From Fodinicola feengrottensis (lineage in GTDB: Bacteria; Actinomycetota; Actinomycetes; Mycobacteriales; HKI-0501): a stretch of DNA of 64,000 nt. The number at the start of each line of letters is the position of its first letter. Position 1 is the stretch's first letter. The notes beneath the pieces were generated by a model. It was not told the DNA's origin and did not search any database. It worked only from the letters and a program-made list of their open reading frames with translations. The stretch spans positions 1-64,000 of the forward strand of contig NZ_WOTO01000025.1 of NCBI RefSeq assembly GCF_010993775.1, given 5' to 3'. The position numbers and the translations under genes were made by a program. Below are positions 48,134 through 56,983 of this stretch, piece by piece.

Positions 48134-48631
48134 ATGAGCGACCGTGACGCGGTCTTCGCGGCGTTCGTCTCGGCGAACGCGGCTGGGTTGCTGCGCACGG
48201 CCCATCTGCTGATCGGCGACCCCCACCGCGCCGAAGACCTGCTCCAGACCGCGCTCACCAAGGCCTACGTGCATTGGGAACGGATCGAGAATCCAGCGGC
48301 TGCCAAGGCGTACGTCCGCCGCATCCTCGCCAACACGGCGACCTCATGGTGGCGCCTACGCAGCTCGTCCGAGCGGCCAACAGATGAGCTCCCCGAGCTG
48401 GCGGTGACCGACCGCAGCGCCGAGAGCGCCGAGGCCGACGAGGTCTGGGCGTACCTGAATCAGCTGCCGCGCCGCCAACGCACGGTCCTGGTTCTGCGAT
48501 TTTACGAGGACATGTCCGAGGCGGAGGTGGCCGCGGCGCTCGGCATCAGCCGCGGCACGGCCAAAAGCACGGCGTCCCGCGGACTCGCTCGGCTACGCGA
48601 GCTGATGGAAACGCAGGAGGTGTATCGATGA
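48134..48631 (+). CDS. SigE-type ECF RNA polymerase sigma factor
   Basis: Intact 165-residue sigma factor starting MSDRDAVFAAFVSANAAGLLRTAHLL. Region 2: GDPHRAEDLLQTALTKAYVHWERI, then AKAYVRRILANTATSWWR. Region 4: QLPRRQRTVLVLRFYEDMSEAEVAAALGISRGTAKSTASRGLARLR. This is the large actinobacterial SigE/SigM-like ECF family. The ATG at 48134 is preferred over the longer open frame because the conserved part begins there. It overlaps the following membrane protein gene by ATGA, the typical sigma/anti-sigma arrangement. Confidence 0.92.
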   Translation: MSDRDAVFAAFVSANAAGLLRTAHLLIGDPHRAEDLLQTALTKAYVHWERIENPAAAKAYVRRILANTATSWWRLRSSSERPTDELPELAVTDRSAESAEADEVWAYLNQLPRRQRTVLVLRFYEDMSEAEVAAALGISRGTAKSTASRGLARLRELMETQEVYR

Positions 48632-49341
48632 GCACGGACATGAGTCCCGAGGACCGGCTGCGAGAGTCGCTTGCGCGCCGCGCCGCGGCGACTCCAACGC
48701 CGTCCTTCACTACCCGCGCGTTGGTGCGACGCGGCCGCCGCGTCCGCCGGACCCGCCAGGTCGGGGCGGTCACCGCCGTCGTCGCCAGCATCGCGCTGAT
48801 CCTCACCGGCATCGTGGTTGGCACGAACGTCCTTGGCCACCACAAAGCCGAGCCGGTACGCCCGGCACCGGTGATCACGCACGTACGAACGACGGCGATC
48901 GTGGAGACGGTTCAGCTGCCGGCCATCGGCGGATGCCCCGCCGGCACCTGGTCGTTCGACGGCGGCGGAACCAGCGACAGCCACGGCGGTCCGCTGGCCC
49001 TGGAGGCGAAACCGACCGCCAAATCTCCCAACGGCGACCCGGTGGTTCCGCAGCACGACTTCAACAGCGACGGGAAGCCAGAAGTCCTGCGGAAACTGAC
49101 CTGCCGCGCCGGTCAACGGACCGAGGCCATCGTGGCGGTCACCAAGGCGGGATCCACTGCCTGGACCACCCTGGGCGGACCGATCGTGAGCAAGCCGATC
49201 TCGTCGGCCAGCGACGAGATCACGGATTACTACATCACCAAAGGCAGCCTCGGCGGGAGCACCTACCAATACATCATCTCCGCCAGCGGCACGTACGCCT
49301 GGGACACGGACCTCCACGACTGGCACACCTGGGGAGGCTGA
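48628..49341 (+). CDS. Membrane anti-sigma-like protein
   Basis: Intact 237-residue protein: an Arg-rich cytoplasmic N-terminus of about 45 residues, one transmembrane helix (VGAVTAVVASIALILTGIVVG) and an extracytoplasmic domain of 170 residues with Gly/Ser-rich strands and two cysteines. No zinc-binding HxxxCxxC motif is seen. Translational coupling to the sigma gene and the single-pass topology make it the likely membrane regulator of that sigma factor, though the cytoplasmic part is not a recognisable anti-sigma domain. Confidence 0.7.
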   Translation: MSTDMSPEDRLRESLARRAAATPTPSFTTRALVRRGRRVRRTRQVGAVTAVVASIALILTGIVVGTNVLGHHKAEPVRPAPVITHVRTTAIVETVQLPAIGGCPAGTWSFDGGGTSDSHGGPLALEAKPTAKSPNGDPVVPQHDFNSDGKPEVLRKLTCRAGQRTEAIVAVTKAGSTAWTTLGGPIVSKPISSASDEITDYYITKGSLGGSTYQYIISASGTYAWDTDLHDWHTWGG

Positions 49342-49496
49342 GGCATCGTCGCGGCGGGGCGTACGTCTTGACGGCGCCCGGACACTGAACGGTGTTCCAC
49401 ACGGAGGCCGAGCACGGTGAGGACGAGATGAGCATCCCCAGTCAGTATCCCGGCACACCGCCGACGGGCACTCCGCCGGCACCTGGACAGCCCCTC

Positions 49497-51042
49497 GTGA
49501 AGGTCGGGATCCGCGCTGGTCAGCGGGTTGGTACGGGCAGCTGGCGTGCTGGTCCTGGGGTGGGTTGGGCGTCCTGGTCTGGCGGGCGCTGGCGCTGGCC
49601 GCCGCACCGGCCACAGTCCGCGGTGGGGGCACGCCGAGCCCGGGTTACTCGATCGTCTCCCATGAGCCGGTGCAGCAGCTGGTCAATTCCCGGCTCGGCG
49701 CCAGCCTGCTCGTCTTGGCGTTGGCGCTGGTGGTGGGTGCTCTGGTCGGGTACGGCGTGGCCGGCCTGCGGACCGTGCTGCCGTCGCCGGCGGGCCGGGT
49801 CGCCGGCGGTGTCGGCTGGCTGCTGGGCGTGCTGTGGACACCGCCCGTACCACTGGCGATGACGTTCGCTTCGCTGGTCGTCGCGGGTGCGGCAGGGGCC
49901 GCCGGCGCAGGCCGGATGGCGATCCTCGCGCTCGGCCTTGGCAGTGCTGTCGCGGTCCTGGTCGCGGTCACGGTCGGCGAACGCTGGCGGCGGCGCGCGT
50001 GGCTGGCGGGCGCGTTGGCCGGCGTCGGTGCCGTCGGCCAAGGCCTCGCGGCCAGCGCCGGAGCACTGGTGGTTCTGGAGCCGCTGGTGAGCCAGCCAGG
50101 CGTTGGCAACCTGCTCGTCCAGTCGCTGGTCCGGTTGGATGTCACCGCGGTGGCCGCAGCCGCGACCACTTTGCTGGTTGTCGCGCTGATGGGACAGTTG
50201 GTGGGGCGCGCTGGCGGGTGCGTTCGGCGACTGGCTGGACGTTCCAGAACCATCGTCGACGCCGGAGGGATCCGTGCTGGGGACCGTGCTCGGCGTCGCG
50301 GCACTCGTCACGTTGGTCGCACCCGTACTCGCCCTCGCCGGCTCGTTGCTGACCGGCAGCACCACAATGTTCGACGAACAGCACGCTGGAATGGGCCCGT
50401 CGCTGACGCATTTGCTTGGTACGGACGCGGTGGGCCGCGATGTGTTGGCTCGGCTGCTGGTGGGTTTTCGGGACGCCTGGCTGATTTCCCTCGGTAGTGT
50501 CGCCATCGCGGCCATGGTGGGCCTGAGCTGGGGAGCGGTGGCGGTGGTGCTCGAGCGCAAGCTGCCGCGCGGCGGCAGGGTGGTCGCAGAGGCCCTGCTC
50601 GCACCGGGCCGGCTGGTCATGGTGGCTCCGCTGATGGTGGCCGGCCTGATCCTGGTCGGCACGGACCGGTGGCCCGCCGTGTTCGCTCTCGCGCTGATCC
50701 TCGCTCCGCGGCTGGCCACCGCGGTCCCCGGCCTCGCCCGGCCGTCTCTGGCTTCGGTTCCGGCAATGGTCCGTACGGCCGGCGGCCTGCTGCTCAGTGC
50801 CTGGGGTGTGGCGCTGGCCGTCCTCATCGGACAGCAGTTCGTCGGTGTCGGGGTGTTTGCGCCCGCTCCAGCGCTCGGCGGTGTGCTGGCCGAGCGGGTC
50901 CCTTATTTCGTTGTCGGTGCCGGCCAAAGCCTGCTTGCCGCGTTGCTGGTGGTGGTGCTCACCGCGCCGTTCCTGCTGGCCGGCTGGGCATTGCTGCGGC
51001 AGTCCCCCCCGCGCGGACGCCGTCACGACCTTGGACGCGTGA
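49497..51042 (+). CDS. Peptide-type ABC transporter permease, apparently DppB-DppC fusion, frameshifted
   Basis: Two permease modules lie in line. The first (about 49565-50200) has VRAAGVLVLGWVGVLVWRA at its start and the EPLVSQPGVGNLLVQSLVRLD segment of DppB-like proteins. The second (50270-51042) contains LTHLLGTDAVGRDVLARLLVG, the hallmark of DppC-like subunits. With the indel near 50205 repaired the frame passes from one to the other (FGDWLDVPEPSSTPEGS linker), so they seem to be a single polypeptide of about 510 residues. A C7 run near 51008 shifts the end; repaired it stops at 51042. No substrate-binding protein or ATPase gene is nearby. The short frame at 49429 (MSIPSQYPGTPPTGTPPAPG) may be a remnant of another gene start. 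Confidence 0.65.
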
Positions 51043-51051
51043 CGGCACGGT

Positions 51052-51599
51052 TCAGCACAGCTCGACACGCGCCCGGGCGAAGTCGAGGACCTGCCGACCG
51101 ACCGTACTCAGCTGATCGCGGGTTTTCGGGTCGAACGGCTTCGCCGACGAATTCACCACGGCTCCCAGCGCAGTGGGCCAGCCGCGCAACGCATGCACGG
51201 TCGATCGCAGGGACATCAACGAGGTCGCGCCGGCCTGCCAGCCGGCCGCCGCGACAATGCAGCCGACGGCTTTGCCGTGCAGATATGGCCGCGGTTCGGC
51301 GGCCAATACCTCCAGATAGTCCAGGGCGTTCTTGAGCAACCCGGAAATCCCGCCGTGGTAGCCAGGGCTCGACACGATCAGGCCGTCCGCGCGACGGATC
51401 GCGTCCAGCAGCCGCAGGGGGCCGCCGCTGGCAGCTGCCGGCCCGGCGCGTACATCGGCAGATCCAGTTCGGTCGCGACGATCAGCTCGGTTTCCGCGCC
51501 GAGCTCGGCGGCGGCGTTCACCGCGTACTTCAGCGCCTGCTCCGAGGTGGACTCGGCGCGAAGGGTGCCGCCGATTCCCACTATGCGTACGCCGGTCAT
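51052..51599 (-). CDS. NAD(P)H-dependent FMN reductase, frameshifted
   Basis: About 182 residues with a flavodoxin-like fold. The phosphate-binding segment is VGIGGTLRAESTSEQAL, and SSPGYHGGISGLLKNALDYL is the FMN-reductase signature (SPxYHGxxSGxLKNxxD). One shift near 51420 separates the two. It may supply reduced flavin to a monooxygenase; the acyl-CoA-dehydrogenase-like flavoprotein encoded at 53217, a group that includes two-component hydroxylases, is a possible partner. Confidence 0.88.
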
Positions 51600-51633
51600 C
51601 GATTCTCTCCAGTCCATGGCGGCCGCGACCGGA

Positions 51634-52116
51634 TCACTCCGGTGTCGCGTTCTTCGCCCGATAGGCGGGCCCGGGTTCCGGCGTGACCCGGTCGGTGGTG
51701 ATATCGCCACCGCAGGTGCGACAGGCGACATAGGTGTCCGCGATCTCGCCGCAGTCCTCGTGGCGCAGGACGATCGGCGGCCCGTCGGGACCGGCCAGGT
51801 GCCGATCCCCCCATTGCATCAGGGTGACCACCGCCGGGAAGAGATCGCGGCCGGCCGCGGTGAGCCGATATTCGTAGCGCTCGGGCTCGGTCGAATACTG
51901 GACGCGCTCGAGAATTTCAGCGTCCACCAAGGATTTCAGTCGTGCGGACAGGGTCGGCCGCGGGATGGACAGGTTCCGCGCGAATTCGCCGTAACGGCGT
52001 ACGCCGAAGAAGGTTTCGCGGAGAATGAGCAGGCTCCATCGCTCCCCGACGAGCGCCAGCGCGCGGCCGACGGAATCGGCGGTGAAGCGGTGCTCAAGAT
52101 CATCTCCGGACCGCAT
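51634..52116 (-). CDS. HxlR family transcriptional regulator
   Basis: Intact 160-residue winged-helix protein. The core reads DSVGRALALVGERWSLLILRETFFGVRRYGEFARNLSIPRPTLSARLKSLVDAEILERV. The C-terminal extension has a CxxC pair (CRTCGG) preceded by HEDCG, a possible metal or redox site. The ATG at 52116 is the first Met before the domain. It lies in a run of minus-strand genes for redox enzymes (FMN reductase, quinone-type oxidoreductase, flavin hydroxylase) and is the probable regulator of the set. Confidence 0.9.
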   Translation of the reverse strand: MRSGDDLEHRFTADSVGRALALVGERWSLLILRETFFGVRRYGEFARNLSIPRPTLSARLKSLVDAEILERVQYSTEPERYEYRLTAAGRDLFPAVVTLMQWGDRHLAGPDGPPIVLRHEDCGEIADTYVACRTCGGDITTDRVTPEPGPAYRAKNATPE

Positions 52117-52136
52117 GGGGCTCACCGTACTCCCGA

Positions 52137-53146
52137 TCACAGTGCGAGGACGTACTTGCCGAAGTTCTTGCCCGCAAACAACTCCAGCAACGCCTCGGGG
52201 AATTTCTCGATCCCGCCGGTGACCACGTGTTCCATCGAACGCAGGGCACCCGACCGGAGCCACCCGGCCAGCTCGGCGACGGCTTCGGGATACCTGGCGG
52301 CGTAGTCAAACACGACGAACCCGGTCATGGAAGAGCGAGTGACCAGCAACTGCATGTAGTTCGCCGGGCCTTGGGCCGGTTTTTCGTTGTTGTACTGCGA
52401 AACCGCTCCGCTGATGACGACCCGCGCACCCTTGGCGAGCCGCGCGAGTACGTCTTGGAGAATGGTGCCGCCGACATTGTCGAAGAAGACATCGACGCCT
52501 TTTGTGCGTACTCTCGCAACTGCGCCCTTACGTCACCGGCCTTGTAGTCGATGGCGGCATCGAACCCGAGTTCCTCGACCAATCCACGGCACTTGTCGGC
52601 GCCGCCGGCGATGCCGATCGCCCGGCATCCTTTGATTTTCGCGATCTGCCCGGCGATGCTGCCGACCGAACCCGCCGCGGCGGACACCACCACGGTTTCG
52701 CCGGGCTTCGGGCGGCCGACATCGAGAAGGCCGAAATAGGCGCTGATGCCACTGAGTCCCAGCGCGCCGAGGTGCACCGGTGCCGGTGCCAGCTCAGTGT
52801 CCACAACAGACACACCCGCGCCGTCGGAGATGGCGAATTTCTGAACCCCGAAGGTGCCATAAACGTGCTGGCCGGCGGTGAAATTCGCATTCTTGGATGC
52901 GACGATTTTTCCGATCCCGGCCGCCCGCATGACCTCGCCGATCTGCACCGGCGGCACGTACGATCGACCGGCGTTCATCCACGACCGCATCGCTGGGTCG
53001 AGTGAAATACTCGACTCGAGCTCGACCAGGATCTCACCCTCCCCCGGCGTGCCGACTGGCTCCTCGGTGTAGCTCCAATCGGACGGCTTGGGCAGCCCGG
53101 ACGGCCGGGCCGCGAGCCGGAACTGGGCATTGGTCAGGGCAGTCAT
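52137..53146 (-). CDS. NADP-dependent MDR-family oxidoreductase, frameshifted
   Basis: About 336 residues, zinc-free medium-chain reductase of the curcumin/leukotriene B4 reductase group. The N-terminal part has SLDPAMRSWMNAGRSYVPPV, the cofactor site is VVVSAAAGSVGSIAGQIAKIKG, and then VFFDNVGG, GARVVISGAVSQYN and FVVFDYAARYPEAV follow, the last three after a frame change near 52495. These enzymes reduce the double bond of enones. Encoded with an HxlR regulator and flavin enzymes on the same strand. Confidence 0.88.
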
Positions 53147-53216
53147 GATGAAGTCTCCTTGGCGTAGGCCTCGCTGTCCGGCCGATCCAGCCAGTACGGC
53201 GTGACGACCCCGATGC

Positions 53217-54389
53217 TCACAGCTGCCCGGTCTGCGCGTCCAGGCCGAGCAGCAGCTTGCCGGGCAGCTCCCAGCTCGCGCTGTTCACCTGGAAGTGGGC
53301 GGTGGCCGTACGGGCATCGCGGAATCGGCGCTGCAGCGGCGAAGTCTCGTAGATCGCCGCCCCGCCGCCGAGGTCGTACATCGCGGTCGTCACGTCCGCG
53401 GCCGTCTGGGTGACGTGGGTGGCGGCCAGCCGGAGGCCGAGCCGCAGCTCCAGCGGAATCGGATCGGTCCGCTGGGCGGCCTGCCAAGCGTCGTCAATCG
53501 ACGCATACATCAGCAGCCGGGCCGCCCTCAGTTTGGCTTCGGACCCGGCGATCAGGGCCTGCGTCTGCGATCGCTCGGCGAGCGTACGGCTGGACCCCAG
53601 TGTCTTGCGGGTGCCGGCGAGTTCGAGCAGATCATCGATGGCACCGCGGGCATTGCCCAGCGCCGCCGCCGCGATGGAGAGCGCGAAAAAACCAAAGAGT
53701 GGAAAGCGATGCAACGCGACGGCGTCCGCTGGTGGACCGTCGACAACGGAGAAAATTCGACGGCTGGGAACGAAAACCTCGGAGGCGACACAGTCGTGGC
53801 TGCCGGTGCCGCGCAGGCCGCCGGTGTGCCAGGTGTCAAGGACCTCCAGCTCTGCCTTCGGAATCGTCGCGACCCGAAGAACCGGCTTACTGTCCTTGCT
53901 CTGCAACATGAATCCGACACTCAGCCACTGCGCATGCGGGATGCCGCTGCAGAAGGCCCACTGGCCGGACACGACGACCCCACCGTCGACTGCGCGGCCG
54001 GTGCCCCGCGGCGCCCACACGCCGGCGGCGACGGTCGACGGATCGCCGAACACTTCCCGCGCGCCTTCGGCGGGCAGGTACGCCGAGAGCAGGCTGCTCG
54101 TCACCGCGATGGAGACGCACCATCCTGCGGACGCGTCACCGCGCGCCACCACCTCCGCCGTCTCAAGACTCGCCGCTGGCGGCAACTCCGGTCCGCCCAG
54201 CCCGCCGGCGACGCCGGACCGGAGCAGTCCCGCGGTGACCAGCCGGTCCACCAACTCCGGCGGCAGTGACCGCTGCTGCTCGGTGACGGCGGCGAGCGAC
54301 CGGGCCAACCCGGCACATTCGTACGCGGCGGCGAAGAACTTGTCGTACTCGGTGCCGATGGTCACCACGGTTCCTCTCCGTCGGTTCAT
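53217..54389 (-). CDS. Acyl-CoA dehydrogenase-fold flavin monooxygenase (HsaA/HpaH-like)
   Basis: Intact 390-residue protein. It has the dehydrogenase fold with AEVVARGDASAGWCVSIAVTSS, VSGQWAFCSGIPHAQWLSVG and the C-terminal DLGGGAAIYETSPLQRRFRDARTATAHFQVN, typical of FMN-dependent two-component hydroxylases of group D. It lacks the Glu catalytic base of true acyl-CoA dehydrogenases as far as I can see. It needs reduced flavin from a reductase such as the one encoded at 51052. The start is probably the GTG at about 54362 after GAGAGGAA, or the ATG at 54389. Confidence 0.85.
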   Translation of the reverse strand: MNRRRGTVVTIGTEYDKFFAAAYECAGLARSLAAVTEQQRSLPPELVDRLVTAGLLRSGVAGGLGGPELPPAASLETAEVVARGDASAGWCVSIAVTSSLLSAYLPAEGAREVFGDPSTVAAGVWAPRGTGRAVDGGVVVSGQWAFCSGIPHAQWLSVGFMLQSKDSKPVLRVATIPKAELEVLDTWHTGGLRGTGSHDCVASEVFVPSRRIFSVVDGPPADAVALHRFPLFGFFALSIAAAALGNARGAIDDLLELAGTRKTLGSSRTLAERSQTQALIAGSEAKLRAARLLMYASIDDAWQAAQRTDPIPLELRLGLRLAATHVTQTAADVTTAMYDLGGGAAIYETSPLQRRFRDARTATAHFQVNSASWELPGKLLLGLDAQTGQL

Positions 54390-54458
54390 TCTCCTTACTG
54401 GTTCAGTTTCGTTACCGACTCGCTCGTTGTCAACCCCGAGCGCGGGTCAGAGCGCAAA

Positions 54459-54499
54459 CAAGAAGCCGCCAGCCCGCGTCTGGGGCTGGCGGCTTCTTG
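54459..54499 (-). terminator. Strong intrinsic terminator
   Basis: A perfect 17-bp stem (CAAGAAGCCGCCAGCCC with its complement) around a 7-base loop, with TGTTT following on the minus strand. It ends transcription of the Ala-rich membrane protein gene at 54511. Confidence 0.88.
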
Positions 54500-54510
54500 G
54501 CGAATGCCGG

Positions 54511-55182
54511 CTAACTAGTACTCTGTTTTGAGCCCGCCAACTGACTTGTCCGGTGGGACAGTTTGTCACCGGCCGACTTTGTCTTGTCGGCAGCGGTCTG
54601 CGCGGCTCCCGATATCGTGTTCGCGGTTTTGTCCGCCGCCGATGAGGCTTGGGAGGCCGCAGTCTGCGCTGCCGCCGCTGCTTTCTGGGCGACCGCCTCC
54701 CCAGTGGTCCCCCACTCGCTTTCGGCCAGCGGCATGCCGTACTGGTCGAACATCTCTTCTCCGCGTCGAGCCAGCAGGGCCGCTCCCAGCGCGCCAGCGG
54801 CCGCCCCGATCGCGAACGCGCCGACAACTACCGGCCACCGACTGGGCATCTTTTCGCCTTGCACTGCCAGAACTGCTCTCTTGGTACGACGCTTTGCCTC
54901 ACCTGCGACGTTTTTCGCGTCCTTGCGAGCCACATCGGCCTTCTTCTGCCACTTTCGAGTCGCCTTCTTGGCGGACTTCGCGTGGGCGCTCTGCGCCTGA
55001 ACGGCCGCCTCCACCACTGGCGCGAGGCTGGCCAACAGCTGGTCGACTCGCGGTTTCACCGCGTCCCGCGCGTTCGTCACAGCGGCGCTGGCCGCGTTCT
55101 CCCAGTGGCCCACACCCGTACCGAATTCGGCCGAGATCTCCGCGGCCCGCTCACGGGTCGACGACTTGCTACCGAAAGACAT
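54511..55182 (-). CDS. Ala-rich YtxH/DUF-type membrane protein
   Basis: Intact 223-residue protein. Residues 1-110 are helical and rich in Ala/Lys (KSAKKATRKWQKKADVARKD). One membrane segment follows (PVVVGAFAIGAAAGALGAALLARRG), then a C-terminal Ala/Thr/Lys helix (ADKTANTISGAAQTAADKTK) like late-embryogenesis or YtxH-type stress proteins. The function is unknown; proteins of this type are common in actinomycetes. The gene is monocistronic with its own terminator. Confidence 0.7.
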   Translation of the reverse strand: MSFGSKSSTRERAAEISAEFGTGVGHWENAASAAVTNARDAVKPRVDQLLASLAPVVEAAVQAQSAHAKSAKKATRKWQKKADVARKDAKNVAGEAKRRTKRAVLAVQGEKMPSRWPVVVGAFAIGAAAGALGAALLARRGEEMFDQYGMPLAESEWGTTGEAVAQKAAAAAQTAASQASSAADKTANTISGAAQTAADKTKSAGDKLSHRTSQLAGSKQSTS

Positions 55183-55391
55183 CTGGCCTCCTCTTTCTTC
55201 AACATATCAACACTTGTATTGCCGGGTACGTTCCAGCCGCACTGATGGAACGCCCATCAGCTGAGTACCACCTCAGCCAGGTTCTAAACCCGAAATATCC
55301 TGGGGGGCCTGTCGTCACAATTGCCGGTGACTTGCGTGCCGAGAACGAGCAGACCGAATACGACGAGGTGCGTGAGGAAAGTCTCGGCCCG

Positions 55392-55791
55392 CTATATGGT
55401 CCGCCTGTAACGGATCCGCCGCGCCTGCACAGGCAAAGCGAGACGGCCGATAATCGCGGTCAGCGCCGCGCCGATGATCAACCAGAGAATCGCGGCCAGG
55501 CCCTGATTGCAGCAGCACCTGCATTTTGGCGTCCCCTGGGGTGAAAAGATCGCTTAGTCCCAGTGTGATCGCGCCGGACCAGCTGGCGATGAACTGCGCG
55601 AAGCCATTTCCGCCATTCGCCGATCCCAGGACCAGCAGGATATGGATGGCCAGCACGACCGCGAACAACGTACAGATGGCGCTGATAACCGTACACATCG
55701 CCCGTACGGCCCTGATTTTCCCATAGCCGTCGTCCACCACCTCGGTCTGTTCGACGACGGGCTGCTGCGGTACGGGATCACGGTAGGTCAT
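55392..55791 (-). CDS. YggT-like two-helix membrane protein, frameshifted
   Basis: About 133 residues starting MTYRDPVPQQPVVEQTEVVD, with AAGGAA before the ATG. Two hydrophobic regions: ALCAVISAICTLFAVVLAIHILLVLG-like near residues 35-60, and AAILWLIIGAALTAIIGRLALP near the end. The latter is in another frame; the break is near 55510 next to a CTGCTGCAA repeat. The form (N-terminal acidic region, helix, FIASWSGAITLGLSDLFTP loop, helix) is seen in many actinobacterial YggT-like proteins of unknown function. Confidence 0.65.
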
Positions 55792-55994
55792 TTCCTTGCA
55801 TCCAATCGGCAGGGGATCCGGACGAACGCGGGTTTCCCAGGTGGATACCCGCGGCAACCGATCCTCAACCGTGCGGAGATTCATCCCTTCAATCTGCTGC
55901 TCAACCGCTACTGCCCATAACCGTGCGGAGGTTTGCCTCGCGACCACAGCCCGACCCCACGAGTCACCCTTCTTTTCACCGTCACCGTGGAGAT

Positions 55995-56415
55995 TCAGCG
56001 CCGCACCTTGACCGCCTGAATGTGCAGGGCCGCGATGCCACCGCCGACATCGGTCAGCCAACTCCGGACCGAGTCGGCCACCGCCGTCAACACCCGCCAC
56101 CCGAAGCCCGTCGTGCTTTGCGCTGTGACATCGTTCGTCCGCACCGAGGCCGTCACCGTCAGCGCGCCGGCCGTCATTTCGAAGCGGCAGACCAGTTTCC
56201 GCGTCGCTGATGGCTCTCGCGACCATCGTCGAGCACAACTCGTCGACGATCATGGTGATGTCCGACACGGCGTCGAACTCGAATTCCTGCTGGACCGCGA
56301 TCGTGCCCGCCACCGCCCGCATGACCGGCAACTGGCTCGGCCTCGCCGGCACCGACATTTCGACTACATGATCGCGATCCTGCGGTCGGATCAGCTGCTT
56401 GCGGTGTGTCGGCAT
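55995..56415 (-). CDS. RsbW-like anti-sigma / HATPase protein, frameshifted
   Basis: About 140 residues. The N-terminal part VEMSVPARPSQLPVMRAVAGTIAV and FDAVSDITMIVDELCSTMVARA is the N-box region of the small GHKL ATPases that act as anti-sigma regulatory factors. The second half (VCRFEMTAGALTVTASV..., GFGWRVLTAVADSVRSWLTD) is in another frame, shifted near 56215. The G-boxes for ATP are poorly preserved. No SigB/SigF-type sigma gene lies next to it in the window. It may act in a general stress response. Confidence 0.7.
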
Positions 56416-56599
56416 CGGTGGTCGCCCCCTTCCACGGTCGTCATGGTGTCGCTCTTGGGTTACCCGGACGTGAGCCGCTCAATCACGCAGATAGGGCAAA
56501 ACCTGTTTCCGACAAACGGATCCAATCGCGCACCGAGGACATACCTCGCCACTTTTGGCTACCAGGTTTGATTCTCGCCACCCGTGGTACCCGGTTGTC

Positions 56600-56758
56600 A
56601 TGCCTCTTCTCATCATCGTTCTCGTACTGGCACTGCTCCTGGGCGGAGCGGGTTTCGCGCTCCACGCACTCTGGTATATCGCGGCGATCGTCCTCGTGGT
56701 GTGGATCGTCGGATTCTTCGTCCGCGTCGCCGGCGGCTCCCGCTGGTATCGCTGGTAA
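56600..56758 (+). CDS. Small hydrophobic membrane protein
   Basis: 52 residues: MPLLIIVLVLALLLGGAGF followed by a second hydrophobic helix (ALWYIAAIVLVVWIVGFFVRV) and a short basic tail with SRWYRW. Such two-helix mini-proteins are common in actinomycetes, often stress-induced; the function is unknown. A clear terminator follows 34 bases after the stop. Confidence 0.75.
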   Translation: MPLLIIVLVLALLLGGAGFALHALWYIAAIVLVVWIVGFFVRVAGGSRWYRW

Positions 56759-56791
56759 CCAACCATCGACCGGCCGCCGACCCCAACAGGT

Positions 56792-56822
56792 GCCCGGCCA
56801 TCGCTACCCGCGATGGCCGGGC
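56792..56822 (+). terminator. Intrinsic terminator
   Basis: GCCCGGCCATCGC and GCGATGGCCGGGC form a perfect 13-bp stem with a 5-base loop downstream of the small membrane protein gene. There is no long T-run. Confidence 0.8.
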
Positions 56823-56983
56823 ATCGCTCTGACCGACGAGAAATCCTTGACTCATCAAATACCTGATTTGTACGGCTAAAAGCCCGGTTGCATCGGGAAA
56901 TCCCTACAGTTGCGCGGCAATATCAGCACTCACCGTGTGTCTTGCGCGAAACCCGCTGTTATTGTCGCGCTTCGATGGCTCAC

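Noticed and set aside
49429-49560. A short Pro-rich ORF (MSIPSQYPGTPPTG...) upstream of the permease
   Set aside because: It resembles the low-complexity start of many membrane proteins, but it has no continuing domain and merges into the permease frame, so it is mentioned only under that gene.
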